A stretch of 26,202 nt of DNA from JAYVYM01 sp046593925 (GTDB lineage Bacteria > Actinomycetota > Actinomycetes > Mycobacteriales > SCTD01), in NCBI GenBank assembly GCA_046593925.1, contig JBKJQN010000113.1, positions 1 to 26,202 on the forward strand, read 5' to 3'. Position numbers and translations under genes: made by a program. The notes beneath the pieces were generated by a model, which was not told the origin of the DNA, made no database searches, and saw only the letters and a program-made list of their open reading frames with translations. Positions 6,772-14,439 of the stretch are shown in pieces (the stretch's first letter is position 1; each line of letters starts with the position of its first letter).

Positions 6772-8298
6772 GTGCCGGTGGCCGACCGCGCTGCCGCCCC
6801 GGTCGTCGAGCTGGTCGGCATCACCAAGCGCTTCCCCGGCGTGGTCGCCAATCGTGACGTGTCGCTGCGGGTGGTCGCGGGCGAACTGCACGCGGTCGTC
6901 GGGGAGAACGGCGCCGGCAAGTCCACCCTGATGAAGATCATGTACGGGATGCAGCGCCCCGACGAGGGGACGATCAGCGTCGACGGCGCCCCGGTGCGTT
7001 TCGCCGGCCCCGCGGACGCCATCGCAGCGGGTATCGGCATGGTGCACCAGCACTTCATGCTCGCCGACAACCTGACGGTTCTGGAGAACGTCGTCCTCGG
7101 CGCCGAGCCGACCCGGCGCGGGCGCCTGGACCGGCCGGCCGCCCGCGCCCGCATCCGCGAGCTGTCCGGGCAGTACGGCCTGGGCGTCGACCCGGACGCG
7201 CTCGTCGAGCACCTCGGGGTCGGTGACCGGCAACGCGTCGAGATCCTCAAGGTGCTCTACCGGGGCGCCCGGGTGATCGTGCTCGACGAGCCCACCTCGG
7301 TGCTGGTGCCGCGGGAGGTCGATGCGCTGTTCGCCTCGCTCGCCGGCCTGCGCGCCCAAGGGGTAGCGGTCGTCTTCATCAGCCACAAGCTTGACGAGGT
7401 GCTGCGGGTCGCCGACACGGTCACCGTGCTGCGGGCGGGGACCACCGTTGGCACGGTCCCGGCGGCGGGCACCACGGCCAGGCAGCTGGCGCGGCTGATG
7501 GTCGGCCGCGACCTGCCGAGCCCCGAGACCCGTGACTCCACCGTCACCACGGTGGTCGAGCTGGCGGTCGAGCATCTGACCGTACGCAGTCCCGAGGGAC
7601 GCCCGGTGGTCGACGACGTGAGCCTGCAGGTGCACCGCGGGGAGGTCGTCGGCATCGCCGGCGTGGAGGGCAATGGCCAGGTCGAGCTGGTCGAGGCACT
7701 GCTCGGCCTGCGGGCCGCGAGCGGCACCGTCCGGCTCGGCGAGCGCGACATCACCGGCTGGTCGACCCGCCGCCGGCGGGACGCCGGCATCGGCTACATC
7801 CCGGAGGACCGGCACCGCCAGGGCCTGCTGCTGTCGGCGTCGCTGTGGGAGAACCGGGTCCTCGGTCACCAGGGCCAGCGGCCCGCCCGGCGCGGCCCCT
7901 GGATCGACCGGCGCGCCTCGCGTACCGACACCGAGCGGATCGTGCGGGAGTACGGCGTGCAGACCCCGGGCGTGCTGGTGCCGGCGTTCGCGCTGTCGGG
8001 CGGCAACCAGCAGAAGCTCGTGGTGGGCCGCGAGATGAGCGGCGACCCGACGCTGCTCGTCGCCAGCCACCCGACCCGCGGCGTGGACGTCGGGGCGCAG
8101 GCCGCCGTCTGGGACCACCTGCGGACGGTTCGCGCCACGGGCCTCGCCGTCCTGCTGGTGTCGGCCGACCTCGAAGAGCTGATCGGCCTGTCCGACGTGC
8201 TGCTGGTGATGCTGCGCGGCCGTCTGGTGGCCCGGCTGGACCCCGCGCACGCCACCCCCGAGCTGCTCGGCGAGGCGATGACGGGCGCCGCCGCATGA
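6772..8298 (+). CDS. Nucleoside ABC transporter ATPase, two nucleotide-binding domains
   Basis: A 508-residue tandem ATPase of the RbsA/YufO type that powers import through the two permeases encoded next. Domain 1 has Walker A GENGAGKST (44-52), the Q-loop region MVHQHFML and Walker B VIVLDEPTS (168-176). Its signature reads LGVGDRQ (148-154), where LSVGxxQ is usual, so the Ser that normally contacts ATP is Gly. Domain 2 has the degenerate P-loop typical of this family (GVEGNGQ), an intact LSGGNQQK (408-415) and ASHPTRGVDVG in place of a classic Walker B. Start GTG 6772 abuts the BMP stop codon; GTG 6778 is an alternative. The stop overlaps an ATG (ATGA) that opens a 12-codon minicistron. Confidence 0.93.
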   Translation: MPVADRAAAPVVELVGITKRFPGVVANRDVSLRVVAGELHAVVGENGAGKSTLMKIMYGMQRPDEGTISVDGAPVRFAGPADAIAAGIGMVHQHFMLADNLTVLENVVLGAEPTRRGRLDRPAARARIRELSGQYGLGVDPDALVEHLGVGDRQRVEILKVLYRGARVIVLDEPTSVLVPREVDALFASLAGLRAQGVAVVFISHKLDEVLRVADTVTVLRAGTTVGTVPAAGTTARQLARLMVGRDLPSPETRDSTVTTVVELAVEHLTVRSPEGRPVVDDVSLQVHRGEVVGIAGVEGNGQVELVEALLGLRAASGTVRLGERDITGWSTRRRRDAGIGYIPEDRHRQGLLLSASLWENRVLGHQGQRPARRGPWIDRRASRTDTERIVREYGVQTPGVLVPAFALSGGNQQKLVVGREMSGDPTLLVASHPTRGVDVGAQAAVWDHLRTVRATGLAVLLVSADLEELIGLSDVLLVMLRGRLVARLDPAHATPELLGEAMTGAAA

Positions 8299-8319
8299 GG
8301 GACCGGCGCCGCCGCATGA
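8284..8319 (+). repeat. 15-bp direct repeat at ATPase/permease junction
   Basis: GGCGCCGCCGCATGA occurs at 8284-8298 and again at 8305-8319. The first copy carries the ATPase stop codon, so the junction looks like a short local duplication. Confidence 0.7.
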
Positions 8320-8333
8320 CCACCGCCGCGTGA
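8295..8333 (+). other. 12-codon minicistron linking ATPase and permease
   Basis: ATG 8295 overlaps the ATPase stop (ATGA). The reading frame gives MRDRRRRMTTAA and its TGA (8331-8333) overlaps the permease GTG start (GTGA). It could pass ribosomes across the gap by termination-reinitiation, or be a by-product of the 15-bp duplication. Expression is unproven. Confidence 0.35.
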
Positions 8334-9499
8334 GCACCGCCCTGCATGCGCCCGCCGCACCGACCGCGGAGCCGTCCCCGCGGCCGCCCCGCCAGGTCGG
8401 CCGCCGCCTCGCGCTCGCCGTCGCGGCCCCCGTCGCCGCCGGCGTGGTCGCGCTGCTGGTCAGCTCCGCGGTGCTCGCGGCCAGCGGCAACGACCCGCTG
8501 CAGGTCTACCGGACCATGCTGGACTCGGGCACCCAGACCCGTTCCCTGCTGATCACCGTCAACAACGCGGTGCCGCTCTACCTGGCCGGGGTCGCGGTCG
8601 CCATCGGCTTCCGGACGGCGCTGTTCAACATCGGCGTCGAGGGCCAGTACCAGCTCGCGGCCCTGTTGGCGGCGGCAGCGGGGGCAGCCGTCGACCTCCC
8701 GCCGGTGCTGCACGTCGCCCTGGTACTGGTCGTTGCCGTCACGGTGGGCGCAACGTGGGCCGGGGTCGCCGGCGTCCTCAAGGTGACCCGCGGCGTCAGC
8801 GAGGTGATCTCCACGATCATGCTCAACGTCATCGCCGCCGGGCTCGCCGCGTACCTGCTCGCCGAGCACCTGCAGGAAAAGGTGGTCGGCAGCAACAACA
8901 GTGCGACCCCGCCGCTGCCCAGGAGCGCGCAGTTCCCGACGATGGACCCGCTGCTGAGGGCAGTCGGCATCCAGGTGCCACAGGGCACCAGCCTGGGCGG
9001 GTTCGTGGTGGTCGCGGTGCTGGTGGGCATCGGGTACTGGGTGCTGATCAGCCACAGCCGGTTCGGCTTCGAGCTGAAGGCGACCGGGCTCAACCCGGCG
9101 GCGGCGGTCGCGAGCGGCGTGGACGCCAAGCGCACGGTGTTGCTGACGATGCTCGTCTCCGGCGGGATCGCCGGGCTGGTCGGCATGCCGCAGCTGCTCG
9201 GGGGCTCGGCGCACGCGTACGGGCTGGACTTCACCGCCGGCCTCGGGCTGACCGGCATCGGGGTGGCGCTGCTGGGCCGCAACTCCCCCGTCGGCATCGC
9301 GTTCGCGGCCCTGCTGTTCGCTTTCCTGGAGCGTTCCTCGTCGTCCCTGCAGTTCATCAACGTGCCACGGCAGATCTACGTGATCATGCAGGGGTCGATC
9401 GTGCTGTCGGTGGTCGTGGCGTACGAGACCGTGCGACGGCTCGGCGTCGCCCAGGCCGAGCGGGCCGTCCGGCTCGCGGTCGAGCGGACACCCACGTGA
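8330..9499 (+). CDS. Nucleoside ABC transporter permease 1
   Basis: A 389-residue integral membrane protein of the BPD_transp_2 (LivH/RbsC-like) family, forming half of the membrane channel for the BMP importer. A Pro-rich cytoplasmic N-terminus (1-25) precedes about nine hydrophobic segments. The family motifs AIGFRTALFNIGVEGQ and GVSEVISTIMLNVI are visible, and the coupling loop ELKATGLNPAAAVASGV docks with the ATPase. The GTG start at 8330 overlaps the end of the minicistron; no other ATG/GTG gives the full first helix. The stop overlaps the start of permease 2 by 4 bp (GTGA), which suits equal production of the two subunits. Confidence 0.93.
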   Translation: MSTALHAPAAPTAEPSPRPPRQVGRRLALAVAAPVAAGVVALLVSSAVLAASGNDPLQVYRTMLDSGTQTRSLLITVNNAVPLYLAGVAVAIGFRTALFNIGVEGQYQLAALLAAAAGAAVDLPPVLHVALVLVVAVTVGATWAGVAGVLKVTRGVSEVISTIMLNVIAAGLAAYLLAEHLQEKVVGSNNSATPPLPRSAQFPTMDPLLRAVGIQVPQGTSLGGFVVVAVLVGIGYWVLISHSRFGFELKATGLNPAAAVASGVDAKRTVLLTMLVSGGIAGLVGMPQLLGGSAHAYGLDFTAGLGLTGIGVALLGRNSPVGIAFAALLFAFLERSSSSLQFINVPRQIYVIMQGSIVLSVVVAYETVRRLGVAQAERAVRLAVERTPT

Positions 9500-10761
9500 C
9501 CGCGCTGGAAGCCCCTGCCAGCAACGCGGGACGCCGGCGCGGATCCCTGCCCGCCGGGCCGCGCGGACTGCTGCTCGGCTTCGTGGGCCTGCTCGTGCTG
9601 CTGTCGATCGTGCGGGTCGTGTCGGGCGCCGACGACATCACCTCCAGCGGCACCGTGGGCGCGGCGCTGCGACTCGCCGTGCCGATCGGGCTGGCCGGGC
9701 TCGGTGGCCTGTGGGCCGAGCGCGCCGGCATCGTCAACATCGGGCTCGAGGGGATGCTGATCCTGGGCACCTGGTTCGGCGCGTACGCCGGTTACCAGTA
9801 CGGGCCGTGGGCCGGCATCGCCGCCGCGGTGCTCGCCGGCGCGGCGGGCGGGCTGCTGCACGCCGTCGCGACCGTGACGTTCGGCGTCGACCACGTCGTG
9901 TCCGGGGTCGCGATCAACCTGCTCGGCGCCGGCGTCGCGCAGTACCTGTCGTCGGTCGCGTACGGCGACGGCTCGATCCCCGGCGCCGGTCCGACGCAGT
10001 CGGCGATCGTGCGGCCGGTGCCGTCGGTCAGCCTGCCGGTGCTGTCCGCCGGCCCAGACCTGCTGGGCCATCTCGAGCGCACCCACCTCCCCGTCCTGGG
10101 CGACCTGGCCGGCGTGCTGCGCGGGCTGACCGCGGGCGTCTCGCTGCTGACCCTGCTGGCCGTCCTGCTCGTGCCGCTCAGCGTCGCCGTCCTGTGGCGC
10201 ACCGCCTTCGGGCTGCGGCTGCGCTCGGTGGGCGAGAACCCGATCGCCGCGGAGTCACTCGGTGTCCCGGTTTACCGGCTGAAGTACATCGCTGTCACCA
10301 CCAGCGGAGCGCTCGCGGGCCTGGGCGGGGCGTCCCTGGTGATCGGCTCGATCTACCGCGAGGGGCAGACCGCCGGCCGTGGCTTCATCGGCCTGGCCGC
10401 CGTCATCTTCGGCAACTGGCGCCCCGGCGGGCTGGCGGCCGGCGCGAGCCTGTTCGGCTACGCCGACGCGCTGCAGCTGCGCGCCGGCAGCGCGGTCCGG
10501 GCGCTGCTACTGCTCGTGGCGCTGCTGCTCGTCGTGGTCGCGGTGCGCCAGGCGGTACGCCGGCGGCTACCCGCCGCGCTCGCCGGCCTGCTGCTCGGCG
10601 CCGCGTTCTTCCTGTGGTACCTCGTCGTCGACACCGTGCCCAACCAGCTGGTCGGCTTCACCCCGCACCTGGTCACGCTGCTGGTGCTGGCCGTCGCCTC
10701 CCAGCGGCTGCGGCCGCCCGCCGCCGACGGCCTGCCGTACCGCCGCGGGCAGCAGACATGA
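9496..10761 (+). CDS. Nucleoside ABC transporter permease 2
   Basis: A 421-residue partner permease of the same family, with about ten or eleven hydrophobic segments. Recognisable are GLWAERAGIVNIGLEGM, VDHVVSGVAINLLGAG, the coupling loop SVGENPIAAESLGVP and GFIGLAAVIFGNWRPGG. The last 110 residues add further membrane segments (from RALLLLVALLL) that permease 1 lacks. GTG 9496 overlaps the permease 1 stop, and its own stop overlaps the cytidine deaminase ATG (ATGA), so the importer is translationally coupled to the first catabolic gene. Confidence 0.93.
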   Translation: MTALEAPASNAGRRRGSLPAGPRGLLLGFVGLLVLLSIVRVVSGADDITSSGTVGAALRLAVPIGLAGLGGLWAERAGIVNIGLEGMLILGTWFGAYAGYQYGPWAGIAAAVLAGAAGGLLHAVATVTFGVDHVVSGVAINLLGAGVAQYLSSVAYGDGSIPGAGPTQSAIVRPVPSVSLPVLSAGPDLLGHLERTHLPVLGDLAGVLRGLTAGVSLLTLLAVLLVPLSVAVLWRTAFGLRLRSVGENPIAAESLGVPVYRLKYIAVTTSGALAGLGGASLVIGSIYREGQTAGRGFIGLAAVIFGNWRPGGLAAGASLFGYADALQLRAGSAVRALLLLVALLLVVVAVRQAVRRRLPAALAGLLLGAAFFLWYLVVDTVPNQLVGFTPHLVTLLVLAVASQRLRPPAADGLPYRRGQQT

Positions 10762-11165
10762 GCGTCCGGCCCGACTGGGATGAGCTGCGGTCAGCTGCGG
10801 TGGTTGCCGCAGGTTCGGCGTACGCGCCGTACAGCCGGCTGCAGGTCGGCGCCGCCGCGATCGTCGACAACGGCCGGCTGCTGAGCGCCTGCAACGTCGA
10901 GAACGCCTCGTACGGCCTGACGCTGTGCGCCGAGTGCGGGCTCGTCTCGGCGCTGCACGCGTCCGGGGGCGGTCGGCTGGTGGCGCTGGCCTGCCGGTCC
11001 GGCGCAGGCGACCTGCTGATGCCGTGCGGTCGCTGCCGGCAGCTGCTGTGGGAGCACGGCGGGGCGGAGCTGCTGGTCGACACCCCACGCGGGGTGCTGC
11101 CCATGACCGAGGTCCTGCCTGACGCGTTCGGCGCCGGCGACCTGGTGGGACGGGATCTCCCATGA
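10758..11165 (+). CDS. cdd: Cytidine deaminase
   Basis: Zinc-dependent deamination of cytidine and deoxycytidine to uridine and deoxyuridine in pyrimidine salvage. Its 135 residues match the small homotetrameric class. Visible: substrate motif CNVENASYG (45-53), zinc ligand Cys57 with catalytic Glu59 in the CAE motif, and PCGRC (89-93) giving zinc ligands Cys90 and Cys93. Both ends are coupled by ATGA overlaps, to the permease upstream and to deoA downstream. The product (deoxy)uridine is a substrate for the next enzyme. Confidence 0.96.
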   Translation: MSVRPDWDELRSAAVVAAGSAYAPYSRLQVGAAAIVDNGRLLSACNVENASYGLTLCAECGLVSALHASGGGRLVALACRSGAGDLLMPCGRCRQLLWEHGGAELLVDTPRGVLPMTEVLPDAFGAGDLVGRDLP

Positions 11166-12433
11166 CCACCGCGGTCGAGGTGATCGCGGCCAAGCGCGAC
11201 GGCGGCGAGCTGACCGGAGCCGACATCGCCTGGGTGCTGGCGGCGTACGTCCGCGGCGAGGTGGCGCCGGAGCAGATGAGCGCGCTGCTGATGGCCGTGG
11301 TGTGGCGCGGGCTGACGCCCCGCGAGCTCTCGGCCTGGACCACCGCGATGGTCGACAGCGGCGAGCGGATGGACCTGTCGGGCGCCGGCCGGCCGGTCGT
11401 TGACAAGCACTCCTCGGGGGGCGTCGGCGACAAGGTCAGCCTGGTCGTCGCGCCGCTGGTCGCTGCGCTCGGCGTCGCGGTACCCAAGCTGTCCGGACGG
11501 GGCCTGGGGCACACCGGCGGCACCCTGGACAAGCTCGAGAGCATCCCGGGCTGGCGCGGCGACCTGAGCACGCCGGAGTTCCTTGCGCAGCTCCGCGACG
11601 TCGGTGCGGTCATTGCCTCGGCCGGCGCGTCGCTGGCGCCCGTCGACAAGCAGCTGTACGCACTGCGCGACGTCACCGCGACGGTCGAGTCGATCCCGCT
11701 GATCGCCAGCAGCATCATGAGCAAGAAGATTGCCGGGGGCGCCGGCGCGGTGCTGCTGGACGTCAAGGTCGGACGCGGGGCGTTCATGAAGGAGCTCGGC
11801 CCGGCGCGCGAGCTGGCCCGCACGATGGTCCGGCTCGGCGCCGACGCCGGGGTACGTACGGTCTGCCTGCTCACCTCGATGCAGGTGCCGCTGGGCCGCG
11901 CGGTCGGCAACGCGCTCGAGGTCGCCGAGGCCGTGGACGTCCTGCGCGGTGGCGGGCCGGCCGACCTCGTCGAGGTGTGCCTGGCGGTCGCCACCGAGAT
12001 GCTCGCCCTCGGCGGCGCGCCGCAGGACCCGGCCGCCGCGCTGCGCGACGGCCGGGCACTCGCCGTCTGGGAATCGATGGTGTCGGCTCAGGGCGGCGAT
12101 GCCCGTGCCGCACTGCCGCAGGCTCCGCACACGGCTGTCCTCGAGGCGCGGCGCGACGGGTTCCTGGTAGATGTCGACGCGTTCGCGGTCGGCACCGCGG
12201 CCTGGCATCTGGGTGCCGGCCGTACCCGGAGGCAGGACGGCGTCGACCCGGGCGCAGGGGTCGTGCTCAGCGCGGGCCTGGGTGACCGGGTGTCGGCGGG
12301 CCAGCCGCTCGCGACGCTGCACGCTTCGACGGCCGAACGCCTTCGGGCCGGCCGGGCCGCGCTGGGGCAGGCGTTCGAGATCGCAGACGTACCGGTGGCG
12401 AGCACGCCGCTGGTCCTGGAGAAGGTGGACTGA
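11162..12433 (+). CDS. deoA: Thymidine/pyrimidine-nucleoside phosphorylase
   Basis: Reversible phosphorolysis of thymidine and deoxyuridine to the base and 2-deoxyribose-1-phosphate. Its 423 residues are usual for bacterial DeoA/Pdp. The N-terminal helical domain (1-65) contains LLMAVVWRGL, followed by the phosphate-binding KHSSGGVGDK (82-91) and GRGLGHTGGTLDKLES (112-127); the C-terminal alpha/beta domain has the family's GAGVVLSAGLGDRV stretch. There is no extra N-terminal domain as in archaeal AMP phosphorylase. The ATG at 11162 overlaps the cdd stop. With deoC (14422-15129) it makes a deoxyribose catabolic route, although no phosphopentomutase gene is present in the window. Confidence 0.95.
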   Translation: MTTAVEVIAAKRDGGELTGADIAWVLAAYVRGEVAPEQMSALLMAVVWRGLTPRELSAWTTAMVDSGERMDLSGAGRPVVDKHSSGGVGDKVSLVVAPLVAALGVAVPKLSGRGLGHTGGTLDKLESIPGWRGDLSTPEFLAQLRDVGAVIASAGASLAPVDKQLYALRDVTATVESIPLIASSIMSKKIAGGAGAVLLDVKVGRGAFMKELGPARELARTMVRLGADAGVRTVCLLTSMQVPLGRAVGNALEVAEAVDVLRGGGPADLVEVCLAVATEMLALGGAPQDPAAALRDGRALAVWESMVSAQGGDARAALPQAPHTAVLEARRDGFLVDVDAFAVGTAAWHLGAGRTRRQDGVDPGAGVVLSAGLGDRVSAGQPLATLHASTAERLRAGRAALGQAFEIADVPVASTPLVLEKVD

Positions 12434-12434
12434 C

Positions 12435-12476
12435 ATGACACAGCAGGTCTTGATCCGCGTACCCCCGGCGGGCTGA
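12435..12476 (+). other. 13-residue mini-ORF between deoA and dioxygenase
   Basis: ATG 12435 lies 1 nt after the deoA stop and reads MTQQVLIRVPPAG then TGA; the dioxygenase GTG follows 1 nt later. It could carry ribosomes over the gap or be a non-coding linker. There is no independent evidence for a stable peptide. Confidence 0.25.
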
Positions 12477-12477
12477 G

Positions 12478-13287
12478 GTGCTCACCACCGAGCAGCGCGC
12501 GGCGTACGACCGCGACGGCTTCCTGGTCCTGCCGGACCTGGTGCCCACGCCGGACTGCGCGGCTCTCGTCGTACGCGCGGCGCAGATCGCGGCGCAGGCG
12601 CCCGCCGAGAGGTCGGTGTTCACCACGACCGAGCAGGACCGGGTGTCGGACGAGCGGTTCCTCGCCAGCGGCCCGCGCATCACCTGTTTCACCGAGCCCG
12701 ACGGCGTCACGCTGGCCAAGATCGGCCACGCGCTGCACGACCTGGACCCGTTGTTCGCCGAGCTGTCGCACCGCCCGGTACTCGCCGAGGTGCTCGCGGA
12801 CGTGGGGCTGGCCGATCCGCTGCTGCTGCAGTCGATGTACCTGTGCAAGGCCGCGCTGTCGGGGGGTGAGGTCGGCAACCACCAGGACGCGACCTTCCTG
12901 TGGACCGATCCGGTCACCGTCACCGGGCTGTGGCTGGCACTCGAGGACGCCACCGTCGACAACGGCTGCCTGTGGGCGCTGCCCGGCGGCCACCGCACCG
13001 TCCCGCTGGCGCAGCGCTTCCGGCGGCTCGGCGGCGACGCCGACGGCACCGAGTTCGAGGACCTGGCGGGCGACCCTGTTCGGGTTACCTCCGAGGGATG
13101 GGTGCCACTCGAGGCGCGGGCCGGCACGGTCGTCGTGCTGCACGGGCTGCTGCCGCACCGCAGCAGCCCCAACACCAGTCCGCACTCGCGCAACGCGTAC
13201 TCCCTGCACGTGGTCGAGGCGGCGGCGCGCTACCCGGCCGACAACTGGCTGCAGCGCCCGGCCGAGCTGCCGGCGCGGGGGTTCTGA
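12478..13287 (+). CDS. PHYHD1-like Fe(II)/2-oxoglutarate dioxygenase (PhyH family)
   Basis: A 269-residue oxygenase that should couple 2-oxoglutarate decarboxylation to hydroxylation of an unknown substrate. The cupin core shows the iron motif HxD in GNHQDATF (His135, Asp137), then ALEDATVDNGCLWALPGGH (155-172). The distal His lies in HGLLPHRS (His227 likely) and a 2-oxoglutarate-binding Arg in SRNAYSLH (Arg238). The C-terminal NWLQRPAELP also occurs in animal PHYHD1 as I recall it, making this a PHYHD1-type protein rather than phytanoyl-CoA hydroxylase proper. All catalytic residues are present, so it should be active. It is locked between deoA and add with 1-nt gaps, suggesting a nucleoside-related substrate; that is inference, as no function is known to me for bacterial members. 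Confidence 0.9.
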   Translation: MLTTEQRAAYDRDGFLVLPDLVPTPDCAALVVRAAQIAAQAPAERSVFTTTEQDRVSDERFLASGPRITCFTEPDGVTLAKIGHALHDLDPLFAELSHRPVLAEVLADVGLADPLLLQSMYLCKAALSGGEVGNHQDATFLWTDPVTVTGLWLALEDATVDNGCLWALPGGHRTVPLAQRFRRLGGDADGTEFEDLAGDPVRVTSEGWVPLEARAGTVVVLHGLLPHRSSPNTSPHSRNAYSLHVVEAAARYPADNWLQRPAELPARGF

Positions 13288-13288
13288 G

Positions 13289-14359
13289 GTGCGACGACCC
13301 ACCCCGGAGCAGGTGCGGCTCGCCCCGAAGGTGTTGTTGCACGACCACCTCGACGGTGGGCTGCGCGCAGCCAGCGTCGTCGAGCTGGCGGCCGACGCCG
13401 GCCACGGCCTGCCCACGAACGATGCCGAGGCGCTCGGCCGGTGGTTCCGGGAAAGCGCCGACTCCGGCTCGCTGCCGGCGTACCTGGAGACGTTCCGGCA
13501 CACCGTCGGGGTGATGCAGACCCGTGAGGCGCTGGTACGCGTCGCTCGCGAGTGCGCCGAGGACCTCGCGGCAGACGGCGTCGTCTACGCCGAGGTGCGC
13601 TTCGCTCCCGAGCTGCACCTGGAGGGCGACCTCACGCTGCCCGAGGTGGTCGAGGCGGTGCAGGAGGGCTACCTGCAGGGCTGCGCGGGCCGGCCGATCC
13701 GGGTCGTCAGCCTGCTGACGGCGATGCGGCACGCCGCCCGGTCGTTGGAGATCGCCGAGCTCGCGGTGCGCTACCGGCACCGCGGGGTGGTCGGGTTCGA
13801 CATCGCCGGCGCCGAGGCGGGCTTCCCGCCCTCGCGGCACCTTGCGGCGTTCCAGCACATGCAGCGGGCGAACGGGCACTTCACCATCCACGCCGGCGAG
13901 GGCTTCGGGCTGCCGAGCATCTGGGAGGCGCTGCAGGAGTGCCACGCCGACCGGCTCGGGCACGGCGTACGCATCGTTGACGACATCGCGGTCGACACCG
14001 ACGGCCACGCGACCCTCGGGGCGCTGGCGCAGTACGTCCGCGACTGCCGGATCCCGCTCGAGCTGTGCCCGACCAGCAACGTGCAGACCGGCGCCGCGCC
14101 GTCGGTCGCCGAGCATCCAATCGGCCTGCTGCGGCGCCTGCAGTTCCGGGTCACGGTCAACACCGACAACCGGCTGATGAGCGGGGTCACGGTCAGCTCG
14201 GAGCTGTCCGCGCTCGTCGATGCCTTCGGCTACGGCTGGGACGACCTGCGCTGGTTGACGATCAACGCGATGAAGAGCGCCTTCCTGCCCTTCGACGAGC
14301 GGCTACGCCTGATCGACGAGGTCATCAAGCCCGGCTACGCCGCCCTGGCTGCCGTCTGA
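13289..14359 (+). CDS. add: Adenosine deaminase
   Basis: Zinc-dependent conversion of adenosine and deoxyadenosine to inosine and deoxyinosine. About 356 residues, a TIM-barrel amidohydrolase: HDHLDGG with zinc ligands His18 and His20, HAGEG (His201, catalytic Glu204), DRLGHGVRI, CPTSN, and zinc ligand Asp293 in NTDN. The residue after that Asp is Asn where many enzymes have Asp; I recall NTDN from actinobacterial homologues, so it need not mean loss of activity. GTG 13289 starts 1 nt after the dioxygenase stop and leads straight into the conserved N-terminal strand. This is the last gene of the plus-strand nucleoside operon, convergent with deoC after 62 bp. Confidence 0.95.
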   Translation: MRRPTPEQVRLAPKVLLHDHLDGGLRAASVVELAADAGHGLPTNDAEALGRWFRESADSGSLPAYLETFRHTVGVMQTREALVRVARECAEDLAADGVVYAEVRFAPELHLEGDLTLPEVVEAVQEGYLQGCAGRPIRVVSLLTAMRHAARSLEIAELAVRYRHRGVVGFDIAGAEAGFPPSRHLAAFQHMQRANGHFTIHAGEGFGLPSIWEALQECHADRLGHGVRIVDDIAVDTDGHATLGALAQYVRDCRIPLELCPTSNVQTGAAPSVAEHPIGLLRRLQFRVTVNTDNRLMSGVTVSSELSALVDAFGYGWDDLRWLTINAMKSAFLPFDERLRLIDEVIKPGYAALAAV

Positions 14360-14415
14360 CGAGCAGCCACAGCAGTACGCCTGTCCGCCGCCCGCCCCGA
14401 GCAGCACCACAGCCC

Positions 14416-14439
14416 CTCGACTCAGGCCAGCCCGTCGAG
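14416..14439. terminator. Weak hairpin at add/deoC convergence
   Basis: CTCGAC (14416-14421) and GTCGAG (14434-14439) form a 6-bp stem with a 12-nt loop overlapping the 3' end of deoC. No T-tract. It is the only stem seen between the convergent genes, so the assignment is weak. Confidence 0.25.

Noticed and set aside
5611..8490. A 959-codon open frame on the minus strand
   Set aside because: It is the antisense shadow of the BMP and ABC ATPase genes; its translation is His/Gly/Arg/Asp-rich without domains, as expected from GC-rich codon bias.
11162..12433. AMP phosphorylase (archaeal RuBisCO/AMP pathway) instead of thymidine phosphorylase
   Set aside because: The extra N-terminal domain is missing, length is that of bacterial DeoA, and a PRK is present, so ribulose bisphosphate is made by the classic route.
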